Assembly (NCBI GenBank): GCA_020058565.1
Contig: JAGVDT010000079.1
Coordinates: 1 to 11,297 of the forward strand
Direction: 5' to 3'
DNA length: 11,297 nt
DNA from: Minisyncoccota bacterium
GTDB lineage: Bacteria > Patescibacteriota > Minisyncoccia > Phycocordibacterales > UBA2100
The notes beneath the pieces are model-generated. The model searched no databases. It saw only the letters and a list, made by a program, of their open reading frames with translations, and had not been told where the DNA came from. Made by a program: the position numbers and the translations under genes. Each line of letters opens with the position of its first letter. Positions within the stretch are counted from its first letter, which is position 1. Positions 5,743-11,065 of this stretch are shown in pieces.

Positions 5743-6303
5743 TCACTTCGGACAAAAGAACTCGGCCTGGCGCCGGTGAAGCACGGTCGGCGACGTCCAC
5801 ACGAGGTTCGTTTCCTCCCTAAGCCTTTTGTCGGGTGAGGGACCAATGCCCGCGTATCCGGACCTCGTGTACCAGGCCACGCACGCTAGCCATGGACGTT
5901 TCTCGATATACGGCGTCGGATTCTTTTGATACTCATCGAGATGAAAACTCGTGAGCATGAAGTCCACCCAATCACGTGCCGGAAGCCCGTGGACCCATGC
6001 GATATCTTTGGCTTCGCGATGACCTAAAATCATTGGCTTCGCGCTGGGCGCACGACGATTCAGATAGTTCCTGAATACATCGCAGGTGGTTTTGCCCACT
6101 CGGCTTGCGTAGTTCACCGTCGCAAGCGCGATCGCAAGCCGCTCTTCGATGCTTGCGGCGTCATAGTGGCTCGCAAGCACCGCACAGAGTATCCGTTGTT
6201 CTGGAGTCTCCGGTTCCATATTTGGTTCGTCCCACACGATTCTCAAAATACTTACCACGGCTACCACAACCCCAAACCCCACTGCTACGAGAAACCTGAC
6301 CAT
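5743..6303 (-). CDS. membrane-anchored four-Cys protein, paralogue 2
   Basis: Unnamed 186-aa paralogue of the gene at 5019-5597. Residues 3-24 are a hydrophobic anchor. The cysteines are at 40, 74, 141 and 184. Shared blocks include ERLAIALATVNYAS with TTCDVFRNY, PYIEKRPWLACVAWYTRS, and the C-terminal VWTSP...RRQAEFFCPK. The middle (residues 82-125) differs strongly between the two copies. The place where SleB-type hydrolases keep the catalytic Glu appears to be His here, so this may be a non-catalytic relative; that comparison is by eye only. The start at 6303 follows GAAAGGA and is preferred over a Met at 6342, which would place the leader hairpin inside the gene. Own promoter at 6358-6385. 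The pair has Shine-Dalgarno sites and leaders, unlike the nearby housekeeping genes. Confidence 0.82.
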   Translation of the reverse strand: MVRFLVAVGFGVVVAVVSILRIVWDEPNMEPETPEQRILCAVLASHYDAASIEERLAIALATVNYASRVGKTTCDVFRNYLNRRAPSAKPMILGHREAKDIAWVHGLPARDWVDFMLTSFHLDEYQKNPTPYIEKRPWLACVAWYTRSGYAGIGPSPDKRLREETNLVWTSPTVLHRRQAEFFCPK

Positions 6304-6331
6304 TTTCGTCCTTTCCGGCGCATACGCGCCT
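6301..6331 (-). repeat. duplicated leader, copy 2, with hairpin and SD
   Basis: This is identical over 31 bases to 5595-5625. The hairpin stem GGCGC/GCGCC is at 6317-6330, followed by GAAAGGA and the ATG of paralogue 2. Confidence 0.75.
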
Positions 6332-6357
6332 TCCCCACTCAATTTTTACCAACTGGG

Positions 6358-6385
6358 ATTATACAATGAAAGATACGTATGTACA
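6358..6385 (-). promoter_or_regulatory. promoter of paralogue 2
   Basis: Minus-strand TGTACA (6385-6380), a 16-nt spacer and a perfect TATAAT (6363-6358) lie about 55 nt before the ATG at 6303, giving a leader of about 48 nt. The -35 box starts only 3 nt past the tktB stop, and no terminator separates the two, so read-through from the transketolase operon is possible. Confidence 0.6.
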
Positions 6386-6388
6386 GGA

Positions 6389-7405
6389 CTATTTCTTGGC
6401 TCTAGATATGGCTTTTTTAGCTGCAGCTACTATATCTGGGACATCGAGCTTGTATTCTTTTATCAAATCTTTTGCTCCGCCGGACTGCCCGAATCTATTT
6501 TGTACTCCCACCATTTCTATTGGCAGAGGTGCGTTTTTGGCGAGGCATTCTGCTACCGCGCCGCCGAGTCCCCCGCTAAGCTGATGCTCCTCAAAGGTCA
6601 CGACCGCGCCAGCATTGCTCGCCTCACGCACAATAGTATCGGTATCGAGCGGCGAAAGCGTATGCACGTTTATCACCGTAACTGCAATACTTTCCTTTTC
6701 GAGCTCGCGGGCCGCATGCAGCGTCAGGTACGAAAGCGGCCCCGTAGTAAATATCGCCACTTTGTTGGAGGTCTGACCTCCAAATTTTTGGAGGTCAGAC
6801 CTCCAAAATACAACTGCTTTGCCTATTTCAAACGGCGTTTCCGCGGTAGTGAGGACTGGAGTTTTTTCACGGGCGAATCGAAGATAGGCGGGTTTGCCGG
6901 ATTTCGCTATGGCGATTACTGCTTTGCGGCCTTCTTCGCTGTCGCATGGCGAGATTACGATCATGTTCGGGAGCGCTCGCATCATAGCCAAATCTTCGAG
7001 TGCTTGGTGCGTAGCGCCGTCAGGCCCGGTGAGAAGACCAGCATGCATGCCGCAGCACACTGCAGGCACGTTGTTGAGGGCTATGGTGGTGCGGATCTGC
7101 TCCCAATTGCGCCCAGGAGAAAAAGTTGCGTACGAGGTAAAGAACGGGATCTTGCCGTAATTTGCCATGCCTGCGGCGACCGTCGCTAAATTTTGCTCCG
7201 CTACCCCAACCTGTACGAAACGTTCAGGAAATTCTTTTTGGAAATGATGCGCCTGTGTGGACTCTGATAGATCGGCTGAGAGCACGACCACGCGTTCGTC
7301 GGCCTTCCCCGCTTCTACGACGCCTTTGCCGAAACCTTCGCGACTTGAAGCCATCGTCGGCTTTTCGAAAAGATTCGCGTCTAATTTTGCATCCGGATTC
7401 AGCAT
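6389..7405 (-). CDS. tktB: transketolase, C-terminal subunit
   Basis: This is the second half of a split transketolase, holding the pyrimidine-binding and C-terminal domains (338 aa). With the N-terminal subunit (8023-8898) it would move two-carbon units between sugar phosphates in the non-oxidative pentose phosphate pathway. MLNPDAKLDANLFEKPT matches the usual start of CPR C-subunits, supporting 7405. VGVAEQNLATVAAGMA (67-82) contains Glu70, equivalent to the Glu that activates thiamine diphosphate. HAGLLTGPDGATHQALED (121-138) is also typical. Residues 201-213 (WRSDLQKFGGQTS) are not expected: they are encoded by a 42-bp double palindrome inserted exactly in frame between KAVVF and KVAIFTTGP. 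No Shine-Dalgarno or -10 box precedes the ATG, only heptameric repeats, so it may be co-transcribed with the DUF296 and tktA genes. The gene symbol denotes the subunit only. Confidence 0.93.
   Translation of the reverse strand: MLNPDAKLDANLFEKPTMASSREGFGKGVVEAGKADERVVVLSADLSESTQAHHFQKEFPERFVQVGVAEQNLATVAAGMANYGKIPFFTSYATFSPGRNWEQIRTTIALNNVPAVCCGMHAGLLTGPDGATHQALEDLAMMRALPNMIVISPCDSEEGRKAVIAIAKSGKPAYLRFAREKTPVLTTAETPFEIGKAVVFWRSDLQKFGGQTSNKVAIFTTGPLSYLTLHAARELEKESIAVTVINVHTLSPLDTDTIVREASNAGAVVTFEEHQLSGGLGGAVAECLAKNAPLPIEMVGVQNRFGQSGGAKDLIKEYKLDVPDIVAAAKKAISRAKK
6765..6806. repeat. 42-bp nested palindrome inside tktB
   Basis: TTGGAGGTCTGACCTCCAA (6765-6783) and its exact reverse complement (6788-6806) are separated by ATTT. 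Each half is itself palindromic apart from its central base, and together they form a 20-bp stem with a TT loop. The length is exactly 14 codons, so the reading frame is kept. Its structure and in-frame position suggest an inserted repetitive palindrome. Confidence 0.85.
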
Positions 7406-7407
7406 AA

Positions 7408-7436
7408 GGGTAAAGGGTTTAGGGTTTAGGGTTTAG
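7408..7436. repeat. GGGTTTA tandem heptamer before tktB
   Basis: Three perfect copies of GGGTTTA (7415-7435) follow one imperfect copy GGGTAAA (7408-7414), ending 3 nt from the tktB start. The unit equals a plant-type telomere unit by chance; the minus strand reads TAAACCC. It replaces the place where a ribosome site would be expected. Confidence 0.8.
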
Positions 7437-7459
7437 TAAAAAAAGAAAAAGACTGCTTG

Positions 7460-7487
7460 TACTGTACCCTGACCCCTGTACCCTATC
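7460..7487. repeat. degenerate period-7 repeat after the DUF296 gene
   Basis: Successive heptamers TGTACCC, TGACCCC, TGTACCC, TATCGCC fill the spacer just beyond the DUF296 stop. The period matches the other spacer repeats nearby, but the copies are imperfect. Confidence 0.5.
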
Positions 7488-7498
7488 GCCTGTTCGTG

Positions 7499-7924
7499 TC
7501 ATACATCCAGAAGATTAAGGCCGATGGCGTCGTCGTAGCGGCGGCTCAGCGGAATATCGATCGGCGTGAGCATCACTTCGAGAGTTACAGAAACCACTGC
7601 GGCTTTCACATGCGCTCCAATGCACTGCAGGCTGTCATCCATCCTGGAGAGCACCATATGGATATGCGCAAAGGGCTTGCCATCTGCCTGGGCGATGTTG
7701 CCTTGCATGGCAGCAACCTCAAACGGACCTGTCTCGATCTTAAAAACATATTCTTTGGTCTTGAGGTCATAGTAGCCAACCTGCACGTGATTGACCGCGC
7801 CGACTCCCTGCACCCATGCCCCGTGGAGCTTTTCCCGTTCGCAGTAGCTCGTGATGGTGCCCACGACTTCTTCGCCTTTCGCGAGGACTAGGATGTGATT
7901 GGGGCCGGCCTTTCGGGATTTCAT
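7499..7924 (-). CDS. PPC/DUF296-domain protein
   Basis: This 141-aa single-domain protein belongs to the PPC (DUF296) fold found alone in prokaryotes and attached to AT-hooks in plants; the prokaryotic role is not established. Visible family marks are HILVLAKGEEVVGTI (10-24), GAWVQGVGAVNHVQVGYYD (35-53) and GNIAQADGKPFAHIHMVL (75-92), followed by GAHVKAA (103-109). His87, His89 and His105 could form a metal site. It lies between the two transketolase subunits, 93 nt from tktB and 98 nt from tktA, with heptameric repeats in both spacers. The start at 7924 gives the full domain; no Shine-Dalgarno is visible. Upstream TATACGC repeats offer -10-like boxes, the nearest 10 nt from the ATG. A link to sugar metabolism is only suggested by context. 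Confidence 0.87.
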   Translation of the reverse strand: MKSRKAGPNHILVLAKGEEVVGTITSYCEREKLHGAWVQGVGAVNHVQVGYYDLKTKEYVFKIETGPFEVAAMQGNIAQADGKPFAHIHMVLSRMDDSLQCIGAHVKAAVVSVTLEVMLTPIDIPLSRRYDDAIGLNLLDV

Positions 7925-7933
7925 ATGGCAGAA

Positions 7934-7959
7934 GCGTATAGCGTATAGCGTATAGCGTA
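7934..7959. repeat. GCGTATA tandem heptamer before the DUF296 gene
   Basis: Three perfect GCGTATA units (7934-7954) plus a partial fourth (7955-7959) lie 10-35 nt upstream of the DUF296 start. On the minus strand each unit reads TATACGC, so the array presents several TATACG boxes that resemble a -10 element. Confidence 0.8.
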
Positions 7960-8003
7960 CAGAGGGAAGAGTTGCGAAGATGTTTTTTGATGGTTCATGG
8001 TTT

Positions 8004-8020
8004 TACTACGTACTACGTAC
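8004..8020. repeat. TACTACG tandem heptamer after tktA
   Basis: Two full TACTACG units (8004-8017) and a partial third lie just downstream of the tktA stop. They share the 7-nt period of the other spacer repeats but not their sequence. Confidence 0.65.
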
Positions 8021-8022
8021 TC

Positions 8023-8898
8023 CTAACTGTTCTCTATTCTTTCTCGGACTTCTGCGAGGCGCTGCAGGAAAACTTCTTTTTGTTTGTCGGCCGGGATTTT
8101 GTCGGTCGGGCCTTTGCCCGGCGGATTTCCGTGCCAGCGGTAATCGTTTTCTATCTCTTCGACGCCTTTGCCGGGCGTGGTGTGCGCGAGTATCAAAGTT
8201 GGCCGGTCCTGAATCGACTCGACTTCGTGACAGGTATCTAGTATTTCTCGCATAGAGTGTCCATCTATCTCGATGACGTGCCAATTAAAAGCTTTGTATT
8301 TATCCGCCAGGGGCTCCAGTGGCATGATGTCTTCGGTGTTGCCGTCTATTTGGATGTTGTTGCGGTCCATTATCTGCGTCAAGTTGGAAAGCCGATATTT
8401 GCCCGCAAACATCACCCCCTCCCAAGTGTTGCCCTCGCCGTGTTCGCCGTCCGAAGTAAGACAAAACACCCTGAATCTTTTTCCGTCAAGTCGCGCGGCG
8501 TATGCGTAGCCAGCCGCTTGGGAAACGCCGCTACCTAACGGACCGCTCGTAGTCTCGACGCCGGGCAGCATGTCACGCTCGGGGTGTCCCTGAAGACGAG
8601 AACCGAATTTGCGAAGCGTCATGCATTCCTCGACGGGGAAATACCCCGCATGCGCCATGGCAGCGTATCTGACGGGTGTGATGTGACCGTTGCTGAGCAT
8701 CAGTCTGTCACGATCAGCCCAGTCAGGATTTTTTGGATCGTGCTTCATTACATGAAAATAAAGCGCCGCGAAAATGTCGGCCATGCCCAAGGGCCCAGCA
8801 GTATGGCCGGACTTGGCCTCTGCAAGCATTTGTATGATGGTCTGTCGAACGTCGTTAGCCTTTAGCGCCAGTTTTTTGATTTCGACCTCCGAGAGCAT
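8023..8898 (-). CDS. tktA: transketolase, N-terminal subunit
   Basis: This is the thiamine-diphosphate pyrophosphate-binding half of a split transketolase (291 aa), the partner of the C-subunit at 6389-7405. SGHTAGPLGMADIFAAL (30-46) and SNGH (69-72) are typical. GHPERDMLPGVETTSGPLGSG (104-124) surrounds the substrate and cofactor site. The thiamine motif appears as SDGE (149-152) with RNN (179-181), so the usual GDG begins with Ser. WHG (255-257) is also conserved. The start at 8898 is followed directly by LSEVEIKKLALKAND, which is full-length. There is no Shine-Dalgarno at the standard distance; a perfect TATAAT lies 6 nt before the ATG, so this operon probably starts with a leaderless mRNA independent of the upstream rpe message. 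The SDGE variant does occur in relatives as far as I recall, so activity is expected. Confidence 0.94.
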   Translation of the reverse strand: MLSEVEIKKLALKANDVRQTIIQMLAEAKSGHTAGPLGMADIFAALYFHVMKHDPKNPDWADRDRLMLSNGHITPVRYAAMAHAGYFPVEECMTLRKFGSRLQGHPERDMLPGVETTSGPLGSGVSQAAGYAYAARLDGKRFRVFCLTSDGEHGEGNTWEGVMFAGKYRLSNLTQIMDRNNIQIDGNTEDIMPLEPLADKYKAFNWHVIEIDGHSMREILDTCHEVESIQDRPTLILAHTTPGKGVEEIENDYRWHGNPPGKGPTDKIPADKQKEVFLQRLAEVRERIENS

Positions 8899-8904
8899 GG
8901 GGGC

Positions 8905-8910
8905 ATTATA
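8905..8910 (-). promoter_or_regulatory. -10 box for leaderless tktA mRNA
   Basis: A perfect minus-strand TATAAT (8910-8905) is framed by GGGGG and GCCCCC, and the ATG follows after 6 nt. The flanking G5/C5 tracts (8899-8903 and 8911-8915) could pair across the box. A -35 is poor (TTTCTC, 16 nt upstream). Confidence 0.6.
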
Positions 8911-8951
8911 CCCCCTGCCACCCTAAGAGAAATGGGGACAAGTACTGCGGT

Positions 8952-8997
8952 GTCCCAAGAGTAACCCTTCGTAGCAACGAAGGATTACTCTTGGGAC
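8952..8997 (-). promoter_or_regulatory. long hairpin overlapping the rpe stop
   Basis: GTCCCAAGAGTAA (8952-8964) pairs with 8985-8997, and CCTTCGT (8966-8972) with ACGAAGG (8977-8983) after one mismatch, giving a stem of about 21 pairs with the loop AGCA. The rpe stop codon is inside the stem. No U-run follows, so it may protect the mRNA 3' end or reduce read-through into tktA rather than act as a classic terminator. A competing stem, GGGACA (8935-8940) with TGTCCC (8951-8956), shares bases with it. Confidence 0.65.
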
Positions 8998-9698
8998 GAG
9001 CCCGATTTTATACTAGCTAGAAGAGCTTCGTATGCAGCTGCAGGGTTTTCGGTTTTGGTGATCGCAGAACCTACCCCAAAACGCGTTGCGCCGGCCTCGG
9101 CCAGTTTAGCGATATTTGTTTGCCCGACGCCGCCGTCGATCCCGATCGCCAGGTCGGGATGCTTCGTATGCAGCTCGCGTACGCGTTCATATATCCGCTC
9201 ATCAAAGGGCGCCCCTTGTTTGCCTAGCGTTGGGATAGACATCAAAAGCACTTCATCGCACTGTGACACGTGTTCGTCCAGTGCGCTGAGCGGCGTATCT
9301 ATCAGCAGCGCGAGGCCTACTTCTTCGGCGCCGCCCGCTCGCCATGCCGAAAAAGCCTCTTTGACTGCACCAGCGTTATGAAAAGCCTCGAGATGCGCCA
9401 AGACGCGCCGGCATCCGACCCGCGCCATATACGTGCCAACGCGAAGTGCATCCTGCACCATCAAATGAACCTCGTAGGCAGAAATTTTCGCGAGCGGCAA
9501 AACTTCTTTTCTCTCTTCCATTTTCTCAAGTTCCGTCCATTGCCCTTCTCCATAGGGCCAAGAAGTGACCGGCGTAAATTTTCCATCGCTGAGGTCAAGA
9601 TGAATCCGCGGCGAAAACTGAGCGAAAGCCTTTGAACGCCTGACGAGCTCCGGATAATCCGGCGGGCAGGTGTTTGTCGGGAGTATTTCGATCGCCAT
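8985..9698 (-). CDS. rpe: ribulose-phosphate 3-epimerase
   Basis: This TIM-barrel enzyme interconverts ribulose-5-phosphate and xylulose-5-phosphate, feeding transketolase. The 237-aa protein shows IHLDLSDGKFTP (32-43) with metal ligands His33 and Asp35, EVHLMV with His78, and IGIDGGV with the second catalytic Asp188. FGVGSAI (207-213) would bind phosphate. The loop that is usually MSVNPGFGGQ reads MSIPTLGKQGAPF, a noticeable divergence, so a related epimerase specificity is possible. The start is the ATG at 9698, one base after the pilin stop (TGA-T-ATG), implying translational coupling. A TTG 12 nt upstream is less likely. The last codons lie in the large hairpin at 8952-8997. It is the final gene of the rpiB, membrane protein, pilin, rpe unit. 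Confidence 0.9.
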   Translation of the reverse strand: MAIEILPTNTCPPDYPELVRRSKAFAQFSPRIHLDLSDGKFTPVTSWPYGEGQWTELEKMEERKEVLPLAKISAYEVHLMVQDALRVGTYMARVGCRRVLAHLEAFHNAGAVKEAFSAWRAGGAEEVGLALLIDTPLSALDEHVSQCDEVLLMSIPTLGKQGAPFDERIYERVRELHTKHPDLAIGIDGGVGQTNIAKLAEAGATRFGVGSAITKTENPAAAYEALLASIKSGSSQE

Positions 9699-9699
9699 A

Positions 9700-10230
9700 T
9701 CAGTTTTCAAAGGAACCGGTTACCCAGTCGAGCTCATCTTGAAAATTTCGTCCGGGACATGACCAGCCAGGAGAACCGGGATACGGAGCGCCCGAGGTTT
9801 CCATGTCGGTAACGCCGAGTACATAGAAAGGTCCGCGCCCGCTCGGGCAGCCATACGAGCCGGCCGGATACCGATAGTACCGAAAACCGTTGCAGTCGTC
9901 TTTGTAATAGGAATCCACCGGCAGCGGCCTGTTGCCGAAATGTGTCTCCATGCCGACACCATTAAGAAACGGCAGCGTGCCGTTACCGACATCCCAGGTA
10001 CCGCAACCGTCAGAATCGCCGCTTGGATAGCGTTGGTTGTTGCTCAAATAGTATAGCTCGAGCGCTTTTTGGACCTGTTGGATGTGTTCAACGCGCACCA
10101 CATCGCGCGCCTTGCCGCGCACCGTGTTTAGCGAGACGAGCGCAATCGATGTGAGAAGCCCGATGATGGCAGCAACCACCATCAGCTCGACCATCGTGAC
10201 ACCTCGTTGGCGTGTAGCGCGCGTCTTCAT
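9700..10230 (-). CDS. type IV pilin-like protein (prepilin)
   Basis: This 176-aa prepilin or pseudopilin is exported and assembled into a surface filament or secretion pseudopilus. RQRG before VTMVELMVVAAIIGLLTSIA is a class III prepilin signal: cleavage after Gly10 leaves Val1 with Glu at +5. The following 22 residues form the hydrophobic helix. The conserved stretch ALELYYLSNNQRYPS (56-70) is typical of CPR and Gram-positive pseudopilins. Four cysteines (76, 113, 128, 158) lie in a Gly/Tyr-rich C-terminal globular domain and could form disulfides. Its start overlaps the previous gene's stop (ATGA), and its stop nearly abuts rpe, so it is translated with those genes. No prepilin peptidase or assembly ATPase is in the window. 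Confidence 0.9.
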   Translation of the reverse strand: MKTRATRQRGVTMVELMVVAAIIGLLTSIALVSLNTVRGKARDVVRVEHIQQVQKALELYYLSNNQRYPSGDSDGCGTWDVGNGTLPFLNGVGMETHFGNRPLPVDSYYKDDCNGFRYYRYPAGSYGCPSGRGPFYVLGVTDMETSGAPYPGSPGWSCPGRNFQDELDWVTGSFEN

Positions 10231-10535
10231 GGCAGCTGGTAGCTCGTCGATGCAAAACCGTCAATGGCGGGTCTGCCGGCGCGCGGCGGAAGCGGCGGAC
10301 CAATCTGCGATGTCTCAAATAAAATGTATGCGACAAATCCGATCGCGACGGCAAAGCCGAGCAGAAATAGTTTCGTGCCCAGCGGACTAAATCCGGTGAC
10401 CGAGCTAGTAAATTCTATAAGATTGAGCCTGAAGCGCCCGGTAGCATGATGCATCTGGGGCACGGCGTCAATGTTTTCCCACGGCGGCGGGGCGCTAGAG
10501 GGCTCCGCGGATTGGTTTTTCTTGCGCCAAAACAT
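10227..10535 (-). CDS. small single-pass membrane protein, hypothetical
   Basis: I do not recognise this 102-aa protein. The N terminus (MFWRKKNQ) is basic, followed by a Pro/Ser-rich part (residues 10-18). One clear membrane helix spans about residues 53-73 (GTKLFLLGFAVAIGFVAYILF), and a Pro-rich C-terminal tail of about 28 residues follows. With the positive N terminus inside, the tail would face out. It starts 2 nt after the rpiB stop and overlaps the pilin start by four bases, so it is in the same operon and may help the pilin, as an assembly or anchoring partner; that is inference from position. The overlap and spacing make the frame credible despite the lack of known homologues. Confidence 0.75.
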   Translation of the reverse strand: MFWRKKNQSAEPSSAPPPWENIDAVPQMHHATGRFRLNLIEFTSSVTGFSPLGTKLFLLGFAVAIGFVAYILFETSQIGPPLPPRAGRPAIDGFASTSYQLP

Positions 10536-10537
10536 GA

Positions 10538-11017
10538 TTATTCAATTTCTAGCATCTTGTGGCGTCGCTCGTGACGCTCGACGCTTTCGTACGAAGTCTC
10601 CAGCCATTTTTTAACTGCGTCTTTGGCTTCGTCTTCAGTCAAAAACCTGCCAGCCAGCGACAAAACATTTGAGTTATTGTGTTCGCGCGTTGAAGATATC
10701 ATGTCCAAAGTTTTGCCCTTCGCATCCACTTGTTTGCGAGCGGGTTCCCCGTAATAGACGACTGCGCGTATACCTTTGATTCGATTGGCGGCAAAAGCTT
10801 CACCTTGGCCGGACCCGCCGATCACAATTCCTCGCGAGTTTGTAGGGTCGGCAGCAACTTTCCGCGCTGCGGCTTGCACAAATATCGGATAATCGTCTTC
10901 CATGTCCAGCGTGTGCGCTCCGCAGTCTTCCACTTCGTGACCAAGCGATTGGACAAAAGGTTTTAGCGCCTCTTTGAGTGCGAATCCTCCGTGGTCTGCT
11001 CCGAAGATTACTTTCAT
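10538..11017 (-). CDS. rpiB: ribose-5-phosphate isomerase B (RpiB/LacAB family)
   Basis: This enzyme interconverts ribose-5-phosphate and ribulose-5-phosphate and supplies rpe and transketolase. The 159-aa protein has the family start MKVIFGADHGGFALKE (1-16), the DYPIF motif (42-46), and VIGGSGQGEAFAANRIKGIRA (65-85). In the last motif the catalytic Cys of E. coli-type RpiB is absent and Glu73 takes the place used by the mycobacterial Glu-type enzymes. STREHNNSNVLSLAGRFLTE (108-127) carries the conserved HNNSN loop. The C-terminal RHERRHK is basic. The start at 11017 gives a complete N terminus; no strong Shine-Dalgarno or -10 is visible. GAPDH ends 48 nt upstream, so co-transcription with it is possible, and two small genes and rpe follow closely. 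Confidence 0.94.
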   Translation of the reverse strand: MKVIFGADHGGFALKEALKPFVQSLGHEVEDCGAHTLDMEDDYPIFVQAAARKVAADPTNSRGIVIGGSGQGEAFAANRIKGIRAVVYYGEPARKQVDAKGKTLDMISSTREHNNSNVLSLAGRFLTEDEAKDAVKKWLETSYESVERHERRHKMLEIE

Positions 11018-11065
11018 GGGTGGGATAAAGAAATGGGACTAAGGGGGTAAAAGGGTGTAAAGGGG

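Noticed and set aside
5598..5846. N-terminal extension of paralogue 1
   Set aside because: The extension overlaps the 3' end and terminator of paralogue 2, while the Shine-Dalgarno and the paralogue alignment fix the start at 5597.
6500..7189. 229-aa plus-strand open frame
   Set aside because: It lies wholly antisense to tktB, has no ribosome site and no recognisable domain; the minus-strand protein is clearly transketolase.
7415..7436. Telomere-like GGGTTTA repeats as a real telomere or linear end
   Set aside because: There are only three units, internal to an operon, with other heptamers of different sequence nearby; a chance match to the plant telomere unit.
7408..8020. CRISPR-like array
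   Set aside because: Units are 7 nt, in direct tandem without spacers and differ between sites; no cas genes are present.
9699..9710. TTG start for rpe
   Set aside because: It would overlap the pilin end and lacks a ribosome site; the ATG right after the pilin stop is simpler and the epimerase fold begins at MAIEILP.
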